Positions 6,399 to 12,031 of a stretch of 12,031 nucleotides of DNA are shown piece after piece. Under the pieces are notes generated by a model. The model made no database searches. It had not been told where the DNA came from and saw nothing but the letters and a program-made list of their open reading frames with translations. Origin of the DNA: JACCTH01 sp036556085. GTDB taxonomy: Bacteria; Actinomycetota; Acidimicrobiia; Spongiisociales; ZC4RG35. The translations under genes and the position numbers were made by a program. The stretch lies in the NCBI GenBank assembly GCA_036556085.1, contig DATBKE010000013.1, positions 1-12,031 on the forward strand. The letters run 5' to 3'. Within the stretch, counting starts at the first letter, position 1. Every line of letters begins with the position of its first letter.

Positions 6399-6970
6399 AC
6401 ATTGAGAAAGCGCTCGCCGGACTGCGTCGCGATCCGCCGGCATCGCTGAAGGCGAATGTCGATCTCGGCATCGGCTTGGTCGACGGCGTTTCCATCTTCC
6501 AGAGTCCGGTGGGCGAACTGGCGGTGACGTTCAATCCTCACGGCGTTTCGTCGGTGAGTCTGGCTGAGCTTGACTTCGAGGACTACTTCGCCGATCGATT
6601 CGGTCGGCGACTAATTGAAGCCCGGCCGCCGGCGGGGTGGGAGAGGTTGATCAATCGGGGAATCGAGGCCGGAAACCCGGGACAGCTCCCTCTCGACCTG
6701 AGGGGGGTTACTGCCTTCCGACGAGAGATCATGCTCATCGCCACCACCATTCCCCGCGGTGAAGTGCGGCCCTATCAATGGTTGGCCCGCCAGGCCGGCC
6801 GTCCGGGTGCAGCTCGGGCGGTCGGAAGTGCCATGGCCAACAATCCGATTCCCTTGATCGTGCCCTGTCATCGGGTCGTGCGCGCCGATGGCTCGCTCGG
6901 GGCCTATTCGCTCGGTGGAGCCGATAACAAACGTATGTTGCTGGCCCGGGAGGGCTTTGCCGGAGGATGA
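6395..6970 (+). CDS. ogt: Methylated-DNA-[protein]-cysteine S-methyltransferase with N-terminal extension
   Basis: The 191-residue protein removes alkyl groups from O6-alkylguanine (and O4-alkylthymine) by suicide transfer to its own cysteine. The C-terminal domain is complete: HTH segment RPYQWLARQAGRPGAARAVGSA with the DNA-probing Arg and conserved Tyr, the Asn of NNPIPLIVPCHRVV, the acceptor Cys158, and a GG...LLAREGF tail with the conserved Glu. Cys158 is the only cysteine, so Ada-type zinc-binding methyl-phosphotriester sensing is absent. The Ogt-like N-terminal domain starts near residue 29 (VDGVSIFQSPVGELAVTF). Residues 1-28 (MNIEKALAGLRRDPPASLKA and onward) are extra and look like the short lead-in of anti-sigma factors, but no HxxxCxxC zinc motif is present. 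The start overlaps the ECF sigma stop by 4 bp and has a GGAGG site, so the pair is coupled. Family certain; the regulatory role is inferred. Confidence 0.93.
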   Translation: MNIEKALAGLRRDPPASLKANVDLGIGLVDGVSIFQSPVGELAVTFNPHGVSSVSLAELDFEDYFADRFGRRLIEARPPAGWERLINRGIEAGNPGQLPLDLRGVTAFRREIMLIATTIPRGEVRPYQWLARQAGRPGAARAVGSAMANNPIPLIVPCHRVVRADGSLGAYSLGGADNKRMLLAREGFAGG

Positions 6971-6982
6971 GCCAGCCGCCCT

Positions 6983-6995
6983 AGCCAAATTGGCT
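6983..6995. promoter_or_regulatory. 13-bp perfect palindrome (possible operator)
   Basis: AGCCAA-A-TTGGCT is a perfect inverted repeat with a one-base centre, 42 bp before the membrane-protein start. It is too tight for an RNA hairpin with a full stem and better fits a dimeric DNA-binding site. A short AT-richer stretch (GATAAATATCAG, 7018-7029) follows and may contain the promoter of the next gene, but no clean -35/-10 pair can be named. Confidence 0.3.
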
Positions 6996-7037
6996 TCAAT
7001 GCTTGGCGCATCGGGGCGATAAATATCAGAATTGACT

Positions 7038-8633
7038 ATGGCCGATACGCCAGAAACTACTCCCGCCGGCGACCCCGCCTCGGAGGCGCCCTCCGAGCAG
7101 GCACCGCTCGACCTGGTTCCCTCCTTCGCAGTCGAAGATGAGAAGGCGGAGGCCTGGAGCCCGCTGACGCGGGCCAACTCGGATTACGAACGACTCTGGT
7201 CGATGCCTAACGGCTCCACCCACCAAAAATTCGCCGCGGCTGCAGAGCCCTCACCGCCCCCGCCCGAGCCGGTTGCAGCAGTGCCCGAGGCCCCGGCTCC
7301 TGTGACGGAAGCTCCCGAGCCGGAAGCCCTTGAGCCGGTACCGGAGCCGGAATCGACCCCGAAGCTGTCTGCAGCCGCCTCCCCTCCTCCCACCCCGGGG
7401 TTCACCGGAACCCTGGTGACTGGTTCTGAGGTCCTCAATTCCTCGATCGTGGTCGGTAGCGCCGGGATCGTCCTCTGGGGTGGAGGTGCGGAGATCGGGA
7501 CCTGGAAACACTCTCAGGCCAAGATCGCCCGACTGACCTTTTCTCGCTTCGCCATCCAGGCCGAGGGCGAGACCCTGACATTCACGGCCGACGACCCGAG
7601 TGGGCTGGACAACGCCATCGCCGCCGCCACTACCGCGCAGGAGCCTCCAACCGGAGCCGAAGGATCCGTTGAGGATCAGCCGCCGGACAACGAAGCCGAG
7701 GCGCCACAGTCACCTACCGAATCTGTCACCCCCGAAGTCTCTGTGGCGGCGGCTGCGGTCAGAAGGCCTCGAATCAAGAACTTCCGTTCGGAAGGCTCGG
7801 AGGCGCCGGTGCCGGTGCCGGTTGCTCCTCGTCCAGTCGAGGAACTTGTCCCCCAACCCGAGGCGGCCGAGGAGGCAGGCGAAGACGTCACGATTGCGGA
7901 TGAGGTACGCGCTCGCAGCGATCGGAAGACCGTCCGCGCCCGCCGCTTCCGTCCCAATGACCTTCGGGGCATGCTCATCAAGGCTGCGGTCGTCATCGGC
8001 CTCGTCGCCATCCTGGCCGGAGCCGCCTATGCGGTGATGCTTCTCATGGGCCGCACCGGCGATCGGGGAGCCACCGCCACTACTCAGCCCGAGGCCACCG
8101 CTCCCCCGATAACGATCGTCATCACCACCGCTCCGCCGGTCACGGTTGCCACCACGGCCGCTCCCGCTCTAGGGGACACCACGTTCTTTCAAACCGACGC
8201 GGCGACGCTCACCGAGCGATGGAACACCCTGGCCGAGGTCTCCGCGCCCAACATGGTGCTCTTTTCCGATCTCACCTCTCCCTTCATCCTGCTCCTGACT
8301 CCGAACGTGACGCTGGAAGGGGTGCTCGACCCCGTGGCCGGCAACGTCACGATGCGCGCCACTCCTACGGGGACCCCGGAGGGGGACGGGGCCATCCTCA
8401 ACGCTCTCGGGATCCTGATTGGGACCGCCGATCCGTCACTGGATGGCAGCGATCGGAAGGCATTACTGGCTCAGCTTGGGCTCGACGTGGATCGACCGGA
8501 GCTGGGCGGAATCGACGGGTCACTCACTCACAACGGTCTCGCTTATCGGATGGTGTATCAGGCCGAACAGAACACGCTCGAGTTCGCCATCACGCCCGAG
8601 GGAGCGGTGACCACCACTACCGCCGCCGGCTAG
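7038..8633 (+). CDS. Unrecognised one-pass membrane protein with cytoplasmic beta-rich domain and outer domain
   Basis: I do not recognise this 531-residue protein. The order is: acidic Pro/Ala/Glu-rich disordered N-terminus (1-119) with PEPE/VPEPE runs; a compact predicted beta-rich domain (120-200, PGFTGTLVTGSEVLNSSIVV through ETLTFTADDPSGLDNAIAAA) resembling small PH/GRAM-like folds; a second acidic/Pro-rich stretch with a VPVPVPVAP run; a basic patch (ARSDRKTVRARRFRPNDLRG); one membrane helix (about 312-339); a Thr/Pro/Ala stalk (TTAPPVTVATTAAP); and a C-terminal domain of about 155 residues ending AVTTTTAAG. The positive-inside rule puts the N-terminus in the cytoplasm and the last domain outside. 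There is no cleavable signal peptide and no cysteine. An ATG at 7038 is preferred over an in-frame TTG at 7032. It may link an internal state to the envelope, but that is speculation. Confidence 0.8.
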   Translation: MADTPETTPAGDPASEAPSEQAPLDLVPSFAVEDEKAEAWSPLTRANSDYERLWSMPNGSTHQKFAAAAEPSPPPPEPVAAVPEAPAPVTEAPEPEALEPVPEPESTPKLSAAASPPPTPGFTGTLVTGSEVLNSSIVVGSAGIVLWGGGAEIGTWKHSQAKIARLTFSRFAIQAEGETLTFTADDPSGLDNAIAAATTAQEPPTGAEGSVEDQPPDNEAEAPQSPTESVTPEVSVAAAAVRRPRIKNFRSEGSEAPVPVPVAPRPVEELVPQPEAAEEAGEDVTIADEVRARSDRKTVRARRFRPNDLRGMLIKAAVVIGLVAILAGAAYAVMLLMGRTGDRGATATTQPEATAPPITIVITTAPPVTVATTAAPALGDTTFFQTDAATLTERWNTLAEVSAPNMVLFSDLTSPFILLLTPNVTLEGVLDPVAGNVTMRATPTGTPEGDGAILNALGILIGTADPSLDGSDRKALLAQLGLDVDRPELGGIDGSLTHNGLAYRMVYQAEQNTLEFAITPEGAVTTTTAAG

Positions 8634-8645
8634 CCCCTCGTCGGC

Positions 8646-8680
8646 GACACCTCCCCCAACGCTCACTTCGCTCGCTGGGG
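8646..8680. repeat. 35-bp hairpin repeat, copy 1
   Basis: It begins GACACCTCCCCCAAC and ends CTTCGCTCGCTGGGG. It matches copy 2 (8707-8741) at 33 of 35 positions, differing at positions 16 and 20. The ends CCCCA/TGGGG can pair. Its last four bases form the start of the GC palindrome at 8677-8690. Confidence 0.85.
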
Positions 8681-8690
8681 CCCGGGCCCC
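8677..8690. repeat. 14-bp perfect GC palindrome
   Basis: GGGGCCCGGGCCCC reads the same on both strands. It joins copy 1 of the hairpin repeat to the spacer, which itself can fold (CTCCG 8691-8695 with CGGAG 8703-8707). It is part of the structured convergent intergenic region. Confidence 0.8.
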
Positions 8691-8706
8691 CTCCGTCGCC
8701 TGCGGA

Positions 8707-8741
8707 GACACCTCCCCCAACACTCGCTTCGCTCGCTGGGG
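8707..8741. repeat. 35-bp hairpin repeat, copy 2
   Basis: It is nearly identical to copy 1, 61 bp downstream. This copy continues into GGAGG, extending the pairing to a 9-bp stem. Two copies with a spacer of only 26 bp suggest local duplication or two insertions of one dispersed element. There is no CRISPR-like regular series. Confidence 0.85.
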
Positions 8742-8745
8742 GAGG
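8711..8745. terminator. Probable bidirectional terminator between convergent genes
   Basis: CCTCCCCCA (8711-8719) pairs perfectly with TGGGGGAGG (8737-8745) around a 17-nt loop. It lies between the stop of the membrane-protein gene (8633, +) and the stop of the kinase-LLM gene (8755, -). No clear T-tract follows on either strand, so it may act as an RNA-stabilising hairpin or in concert with Rho. The whole 121-bp gap contains no gene. Confidence 0.5.
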
Positions 8746-8754
8746 AAACAATTC

Positions 8755-10194
8755 CTATTGCTTCAGGGCTTCGGTGACGTCGGTCCATGCTTCCAATTCG
8801 GCCGCATCGTTAAGACCCACCGGCGCAATGAAGATGGCACCCACCCCCCGGCTGGCCAATTCCCGATAACGCTGGAGGTGGCGTCGGGGAACCCCGGCCC
8901 GATGGCGCTCGGCGAAGATCTCCGCTCTGGTCCGACCGCGCCACTGCTCGACATTCGACGCTACCGCTGACCGATCAAGCCCCACCAGGGGAGTATCGAG
9001 AATCGAAAGCTGGAAACCCGATTCGTCATCCAATCTCCCCTGGACCGCGGGCAGTACCTCATCGAGGTGCCCCTCTCCAACGATGTTGAGACCATCGGCC
9101 AACCGGCTGGCCAGGGAAACCGTTCGCTTGCCCTTCCCTCCGATGTAGATCGAGATGGAGTGGAGCGGGCGCGGATAACAAACCGCATCGCGGATCGAAT
9201 GAATCTTCCCGGTAAAGGTGGCCTTGCCGGGTGCCCACATCAGGCGAAGGATCTGGATCGTGTCCTCCAGGCTCTGGAGGCGTCTCCTCGCATCGAGCCT
9301 CTCGTAGCCATAGGCGACTTGTTCCGCCTCGAACCAGCCCGCCCCGAGACCACAAAACGCACGTCCTCCGCTCAAAACATCGAGACTCGACAACATCTTT
9401 GCCAGGAGGGCCGGGTTGCGGAGGGTGACGCCGGTCACCAACGTTCCGAGCTGCAAGCTCGAGGTCGAAGCTGCCATGAAGGCCAAGCCGGTATAGGCCT
9501 CGACCATGTTGTCCCACTCCCGCCCCACCTGAGGGATCTGCACAAGGTGATCCATCAAGGCCATTCCCCGGAATCCCACAGTTTCAGCAGTGGTGGCCAT
9601 TCGCGTCAACCAGGGACCGAGCGGCTCCTTGTCGGGGAACCGGGAAACCTGGAGATAGAGATCAAGACCGGTGCGGCGGGACGGTTCCTCCGCTGGCACC
9701 GGAGGGCTCATCGATACCTGGCCGCTCTCGTCATGAACACGAACGATCAAGTCCCAAGCCTCTTCGTCGATTTGGGCGCGGGCCTCGCGCAGTCGGCGAA
9801 ATTGCCCGGTCAGGACTGCCGCCGGCACCGGGCGGGAGCGACTGCGATTGCGGGCTCGACAAAGGGATTCGGATGTGTCAAACACCACCGCCACCGCCGG
9901 CAACCCGGCCTTGCTGGCGGCAGCTCGGTGCATCTGGCGGCGGGTTGAATCGAAGCCAAGAGTGTCGACTACGGCCGTCAGGCGTCGGCCGACCCGTGAG
10001 GCGACAATGCGGTCGAGGATGTCGAAAGCGACGTCGCTCGCATCGAGATCGTGCTCGCCACTACCTACCAGCGCCCGCAAACGATCGGAAGAAACAATTT
10101 CCTCGTGTCGATATCGCTGCTCCGCCCAGCTGCTCTTTCCCGAACCGGACGGACCAACCAGAACGACGAGAGCGGGATCAGGAATTTCATCCAT
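8755..10194 (-). CDS. Fusion of a polynucleotide-kinase-like P-loop domain with an LLM (luciferase-like) oxidoreductase
   Basis: The 479-residue protein joins two unrelated enzymes. Residues about 6-160 form a P-loop kinase domain. Its Walker A is GPSGSGKS (14-21). SSDRLRALVG then gives an Asp-x-x-Arg pair (Asp37, Arg40) like that of T4 polynucleotide kinase. VVDTLGF follows, and last comes an Arg-rich lid, CRARNRSRSRPVP. After a linker, residues about 175-479 form a luciferase-like TIM barrel: DLYLQVSRFPDKEPLG, the segment LGTLVTGVTLRNPALLAKM, GLGAGWFEAEQVAYGYE, and YIGGKGKRTVSLASRLADGLNI. This is the pattern of actinobacterial F420-dependent LLM oxidoreductases, although FMN use is not excluded. 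I start at ATG 10194; a TTG at 10236 would add 14 residues and overlap CHAD. The gap to CHAD is 11 bp. The reaction and the reason for the fusion are unknown. No membrane segment or signal is present. Confidence 0.88.
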   Translation of the reverse strand: MDEIPDPALVVLVGPSGSGKSSWAEQRYRHEEIVSSDRLRALVGSGEHDLDASDVAFDILDRIVASRVGRRLTAVVDTLGFDSTRRQMHRAAASKAGLPAVAVVFDTSESLCRARNRSRSRPVPAAVLTGQFRRLREARAQIDEEAWDLIVRVHDESGQVSMSPPVPAEEPSRRTGLDLYLQVSRFPDKEPLGPWLTRMATTAETVGFRGMALMDHLVQIPQVGREWDNMVEAYTGLAFMAASTSSLQLGTLVTGVTLRNPALLAKMLSSLDVLSGGRAFCGLGAGWFEAEQVAYGYERLDARRRLQSLEDTIQILRLMWAPGKATFTGKIHSIRDAVCYPRPLHSISIYIGGKGKRTVSLASRLADGLNIVGEGHLDEVLPAVQGRLDDESGFQLSILDTPLVGLDRSAVASNVEQWRGRTRAEIFAERHRAGVPRRHLQRYRELASRGVGAIFIAPVGLNDAAELEAWTDVTEALKQ

Positions 10195-10205
10195 CGAGCC
10201 GTCGC

Positions 10206-11174
10206 TCAGTCGCGGCCGTAGGACCAAGCCGACCAATACGCCTTGAGACGACCGGTGAACTGCTTTGCTCCTTCGGCGTATATACGGCCACCCATGACTC
10301 GAGCGGCCCCCTCGAGCTCCCGCCGGCGTTGATGGGAGAGGGCGACCAGAAGGTTGCGCTCGTCGGGATCGGGGGCGAGATCGGGGAGCGCCGCCAGTAG
10401 GGCGATCAACTCGGTCTGATCGTGGTCGTCGCCCAGGACGTCACCCAGGTGCTCGAGCGATGCCGCCAGACCTCCGATCACTTCCGGCCAGAGTGGATCG
10501 AGGATCTCCATCTGATGCCGGAGGTACTTGACCTGCTTGCGCCATTCGTGGAACTGCCCGGGCACCCGAGTGCGGTAGGCGATCTCCATCGCCTTGCGGC
10601 CCTGCTCATAGGTGCGACCAACGCCTCCCCCGATCGATCGAAAGGAGTTGGGGATGATGCGGGCGCCGTAGCGGGGGTCAGAGGGATCAGTGGGCCAAGC
10701 CGCATACCGCGACCGGGCGCGGTAAATGATTGCTGTCACCTGGCGGAGCACTTCCGGATCGTCGAGGATGCGAATCATCATCCGCTCGTGGCGATTACGG
10801 AGCCGATCCTCGATTCCGCCGAATACCCCTGGAGCCAGCAAGTGGCTGTAGCGGCCCCGCAACCGGGTCACGGCATCCAACAACACCTTGCCATTTCGAA
10901 CCGGCGCCACCAGGCGGGAGGCCTGCGCCAGGGCATCGTTCTCGGCTCGATATACCTTGTCGCCAATGACCGGGCGGACCATGCGCAACAGCGCCCGCAC
11001 TCGTTTGTTCGACTTACGCAGTTCATGGATGGCCAGGTTGAGATCGGAGCGCGACGAGAGGCTGGCGAGCGAGGACTCAAACTGTTCGAGGCATATCCGC
11101 TGGAGGCCGCCGGAAAGGTCCTCGCCGGGAATCAGGTGGAAGTCAGGCGCTGGCAAGGCCGGCAAGTGTGGCAC
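10206..11174 (-). CDS. CHAD-domain protein (predicted polyphosphate-associated helical protein)
   Basis: This 322-residue alpha-helical protein is a CHAD domain over most of its length. The two internal helical repeats are marked by the conserved His/Lys/Arg helices AIHELRKSNKRVRALLRMVRP (about 47-67) and FHEWRKQVKYLRHQMEIL (about 207-224), followed by LGDVLGDDHDQTEL, the typical second-half motif. In studied cases the basic faces of these helices bind inorganic polyphosphate. No CYTH (triphosphatase) domain is fused or adjacent, although CHAD genes often sit beside one. The GTG start follows the stop of the upstream sigma gene by 6 nt and has no Shine-Dalgarno site, so translation is probably coupled. 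The kinase-LLM gene follows 11 bp later. Domain certain; the partner or substrate is unknown. Confidence 0.9.
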   Translation of the reverse strand: MPHLPALPAPDFHLIPGEDLSGGLQRICLEQFESSLASLSSRSDLNLAIHELRKSNKRVRALLRMVRPVIGDKVYRAENDALAQASRLVAPVRNGKVLLDAVTRLRGRYSHLLAPGVFGGIEDRLRNRHERMMIRILDDPEVLRQVTAIIYRARSRYAAWPTDPSDPRYGARIIPNSFRSIGGGVGRTYEQGRKAMEIAYRTRVPGQFHEWRKQVKYLRHQMEILDPLWPEVIGGLAASLEHLGDVLGDDHDQTELIALLAALPDLAPDPDERNLLVALSHQRRRELEGAARVMGGRIYAEGAKQFTGRLKAYWSAWSYGRD

Positions 11175-11180
11175 TGAAAA

Positions 11181-12031
11181 TCAGGCTAACGACAGCGACG
11201 CCAGCCGCCGCTCGAGAAACCGGCGATCGGCATCGTTCATGTTTATCGCCAGGGCGGAGCGATACGCGGCCGCGGCTTCAGGCGCGCGGCCCAGCTGCCG
11301 GAGGAAGTCGGCGCGGGTCGACCAATAGAGGTGCCAGCCATCAACCCCGGTTATTCCTTCCAGTAACTCCAGACCCGCCTGAGGACCGAAAACCTTCGAC
11401 TCGGCCACCGCTCGATTGACGCGGATCACAGGTCCATCGTTGAACGACTCGAGGAACCGATAGAGATCGGAAATCTGACGCCAATCGGTATCGGCATCCG
11501 ACCGGGCTTGACCGTGCAGGCAAGCAATGGCACCTTGGATCTGGTAGGACCCCACCCTCCGGCGGCGCAGGGCGTGCTCGATCACAAGCGAGGCCTCAGC
11601 GATCGCTTTCAGATCCCACAGCGAACGATCCTGATCGGCAAGCAGCACAAGGTCTCCCTGTTGGTCGAGCCTTGCCCGCTGACGGGCGTGGGTGGCGAGC
11701 ATGAGGGCGAGCAATCCCTGTGCCTCGGGCTCATCGGGCATCAAAGCCAACAGCAATCGACCAAGACGTATCGCCTCTGCGGCTAGGTCGAAACGCGAAT
11801 CGAGGGCGCCTTCGAAGGCGTGATGGCCGGTAGTGAATATGAGATATATCACCGCCAAAACGCCCGCCAGGCGATCCGGCAGCTCATGTAAGGAGGGCAC
11901 CCGATAGGGGATGCGGGCGAGTGCGATCTTCTTTTTGGCTCGGTTGATCCTTTGGCCAATGGTGGCCTCGGGTACGAGAAAAAGACCAGAAATCTCCGAT
12001 GTCTTGAGTCCACCTATCAAGCGCAGAGTCA
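11181..12031 (-). CDS. ECF42-type sigma factor with TPR-like C-terminal extension (5' truncated)
   Basis: Reading leftward from the right edge, 282 codons and the TGA are visible; the start and sigma2 domain lie outside. The visible part opens with the end of sigma4, TLRLIGGLKTSEISGLFLVPEATIGQRINRAKKKI, including the helix-turn-helix. The rest is the long C-terminal extension characteristic of COG4941/ECF42 factors: LPDRLAGVLAVIYLIF, AAEAIRLGRLLLALMPDEPEAQGLLALML, QGDLVLLADQDRSLWD, then TPR-like helices ending ADFLRQLGRAPEAAAAYRSAL and ADRRFLERRLASL. Relatives usually read NEG where this one has TTG in IFTTGHHA. ECF42 factors lack a classical anti-sigma; the extension is needed for activity, and the usual neighbour is a DGPF/YCII protein, which would lie to the right if present. 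Here the downstream neighbour is CHAD, 6 nt away. Confidence 0.93.
   Translation of the reverse strand, partial: TLRLIGGLKTSEISGLFLVPEATIGQRINRAKKKIALARIPYRVPSLHELPDRLAGVLAVIYLIFTTGHHAFEGALDSRFDLAAEAIRLGRLLLALMPDEPEAQGLLALMLATHARQRARLDQQGDLVLLADQDRSLWDLKAIAEASLVIEHALRRRRVGSYQIQGAIACLHGQARSDADTDWRQISDLYRFLESFNDGPVIRVNRAVAESKVFGPQAGLELLEGITGVDGWHLYWSTRADFLRQLGRAPEAAAAYRSALAINMNDADRRFLERRLASLSLA

Noticed and set aside
5037..6443. A 468-codon open frame on the minus strand across the MFS and sigma genes
   Set aside because: It is antisense to two confidently identified genes, and its translation is rich in Arg, Gly, Pro and Asp with no domain pattern. Such frames are common opposite GC-rich coding DNA.
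6395..6970. Ada-type methylation sensor
   Set aside because: The protein has a single cysteine, Cys158. The N-terminal zinc/cysteine domain of Ada is absent.
8646..8741. CRISPR array
   Set aside because: There are only two units with self-complementary GC ends and a palindromic spacer, and no cas gene nearby.
9067..9948. A 293-codon plus-strand open frame inside the kinase-LLM gene
   Set aside because: It is antisense to conserved LLM and kinase motifs and shows no recognisable fold.
8755..10194. Pnkp/Hen1-type RNA repair system
   Set aside because: Only the kinase-like domain is present. No phosphatase, ligase or Hen1 methyltransferase is fused or adjacent, so an RNA-repair role is unsupported.
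10195..10236. TTG start for the kinase-LLM protein that adds 14 residues
   Set aside because: It would overlap the CHAD gene, adds sequence not expected before the first strand of the P-loop domain, and a normal ATG is available at 10194.
10422..11177. A 251-codon plus-strand open frame opposite the CHAD gene
   Set aside because: The minus strand has clear CHAD helices; this frame is a mirror effect of codon bias.

Overview
The window is GC-rich, densely packed bacterial DNA. Its gene content points to a high-GC actinobacterium: a luciferase-like (LLM, probably F420-dependent) oxidoreductase, a group ECF42-type sigma factor with a C-terminal TPR-like extension, PF05977-type MFS exporters, GTG/TTG starts and several start codons without a Shine-Dalgarno sequence. 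An uncultured lineage such as Acidimicrobiia is my best guess; it is an inference from style, not proven here. No tRNA, rRNA, CRISPR array, insertion sequence or phage gene is visible. Both ends cut through genes.

Layout. Positions 3-865 (+): the 3' end of a class-V aminotransferase-like PLP enzyme, overlapped by 4 bp by a MOSC-domain gene. This pair resembles a split molybdenum-cofactor-sulfurase-type arrangement. 844-1494 (-): a dienelactone-hydrolase-like alpha/beta hydrolase whose catalytic Ser/Cys is Gly and whose His is displaced. It overlaps both neighbours. 1479-2828 (+): a ten-helix EamA transporter and a PhnB-like VOC protein. 2911-5843 (+): two MFS transporters overlapping by 4 bp, the first carrying a soluble C-terminal domain. 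5886-6970 (+): a short ECF sigma factor translationally coupled to an O6-alkylguanine-DNA alkyltransferase that has an extra N-terminal segment. 7038-8633 (+): an unrecognised one-pass membrane protein with an acidic Pro/Ala-rich N-terminus, a small beta-rich domain, one helix and an outer Thr-rich stalk plus domain.

8634-8754 separates convergent transcription units. It holds two near-identical 35-bp hairpin repeats and a 14-bp GC palindrome, probably a bidirectional terminator or dispersed repeat. 8755-12031 (-) is a tight three-gene unit transcribed leftward: an ECF42-like sigma factor (5' end off the window), a CHAD-domain protein, and a two-domain protein that joins a polynucleotide-kinase-like P-loop domain to an LLM oxidoreductase.

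The candidates for something undescribed are the sigma factor/alkyltransferase pair (a possible alkylation-responsive regulator without Ada), the kinase-LLM fusion next to CHAD and ECF42, and the triad-less hydrolase. Functional links among these are hypotheses from gene order.
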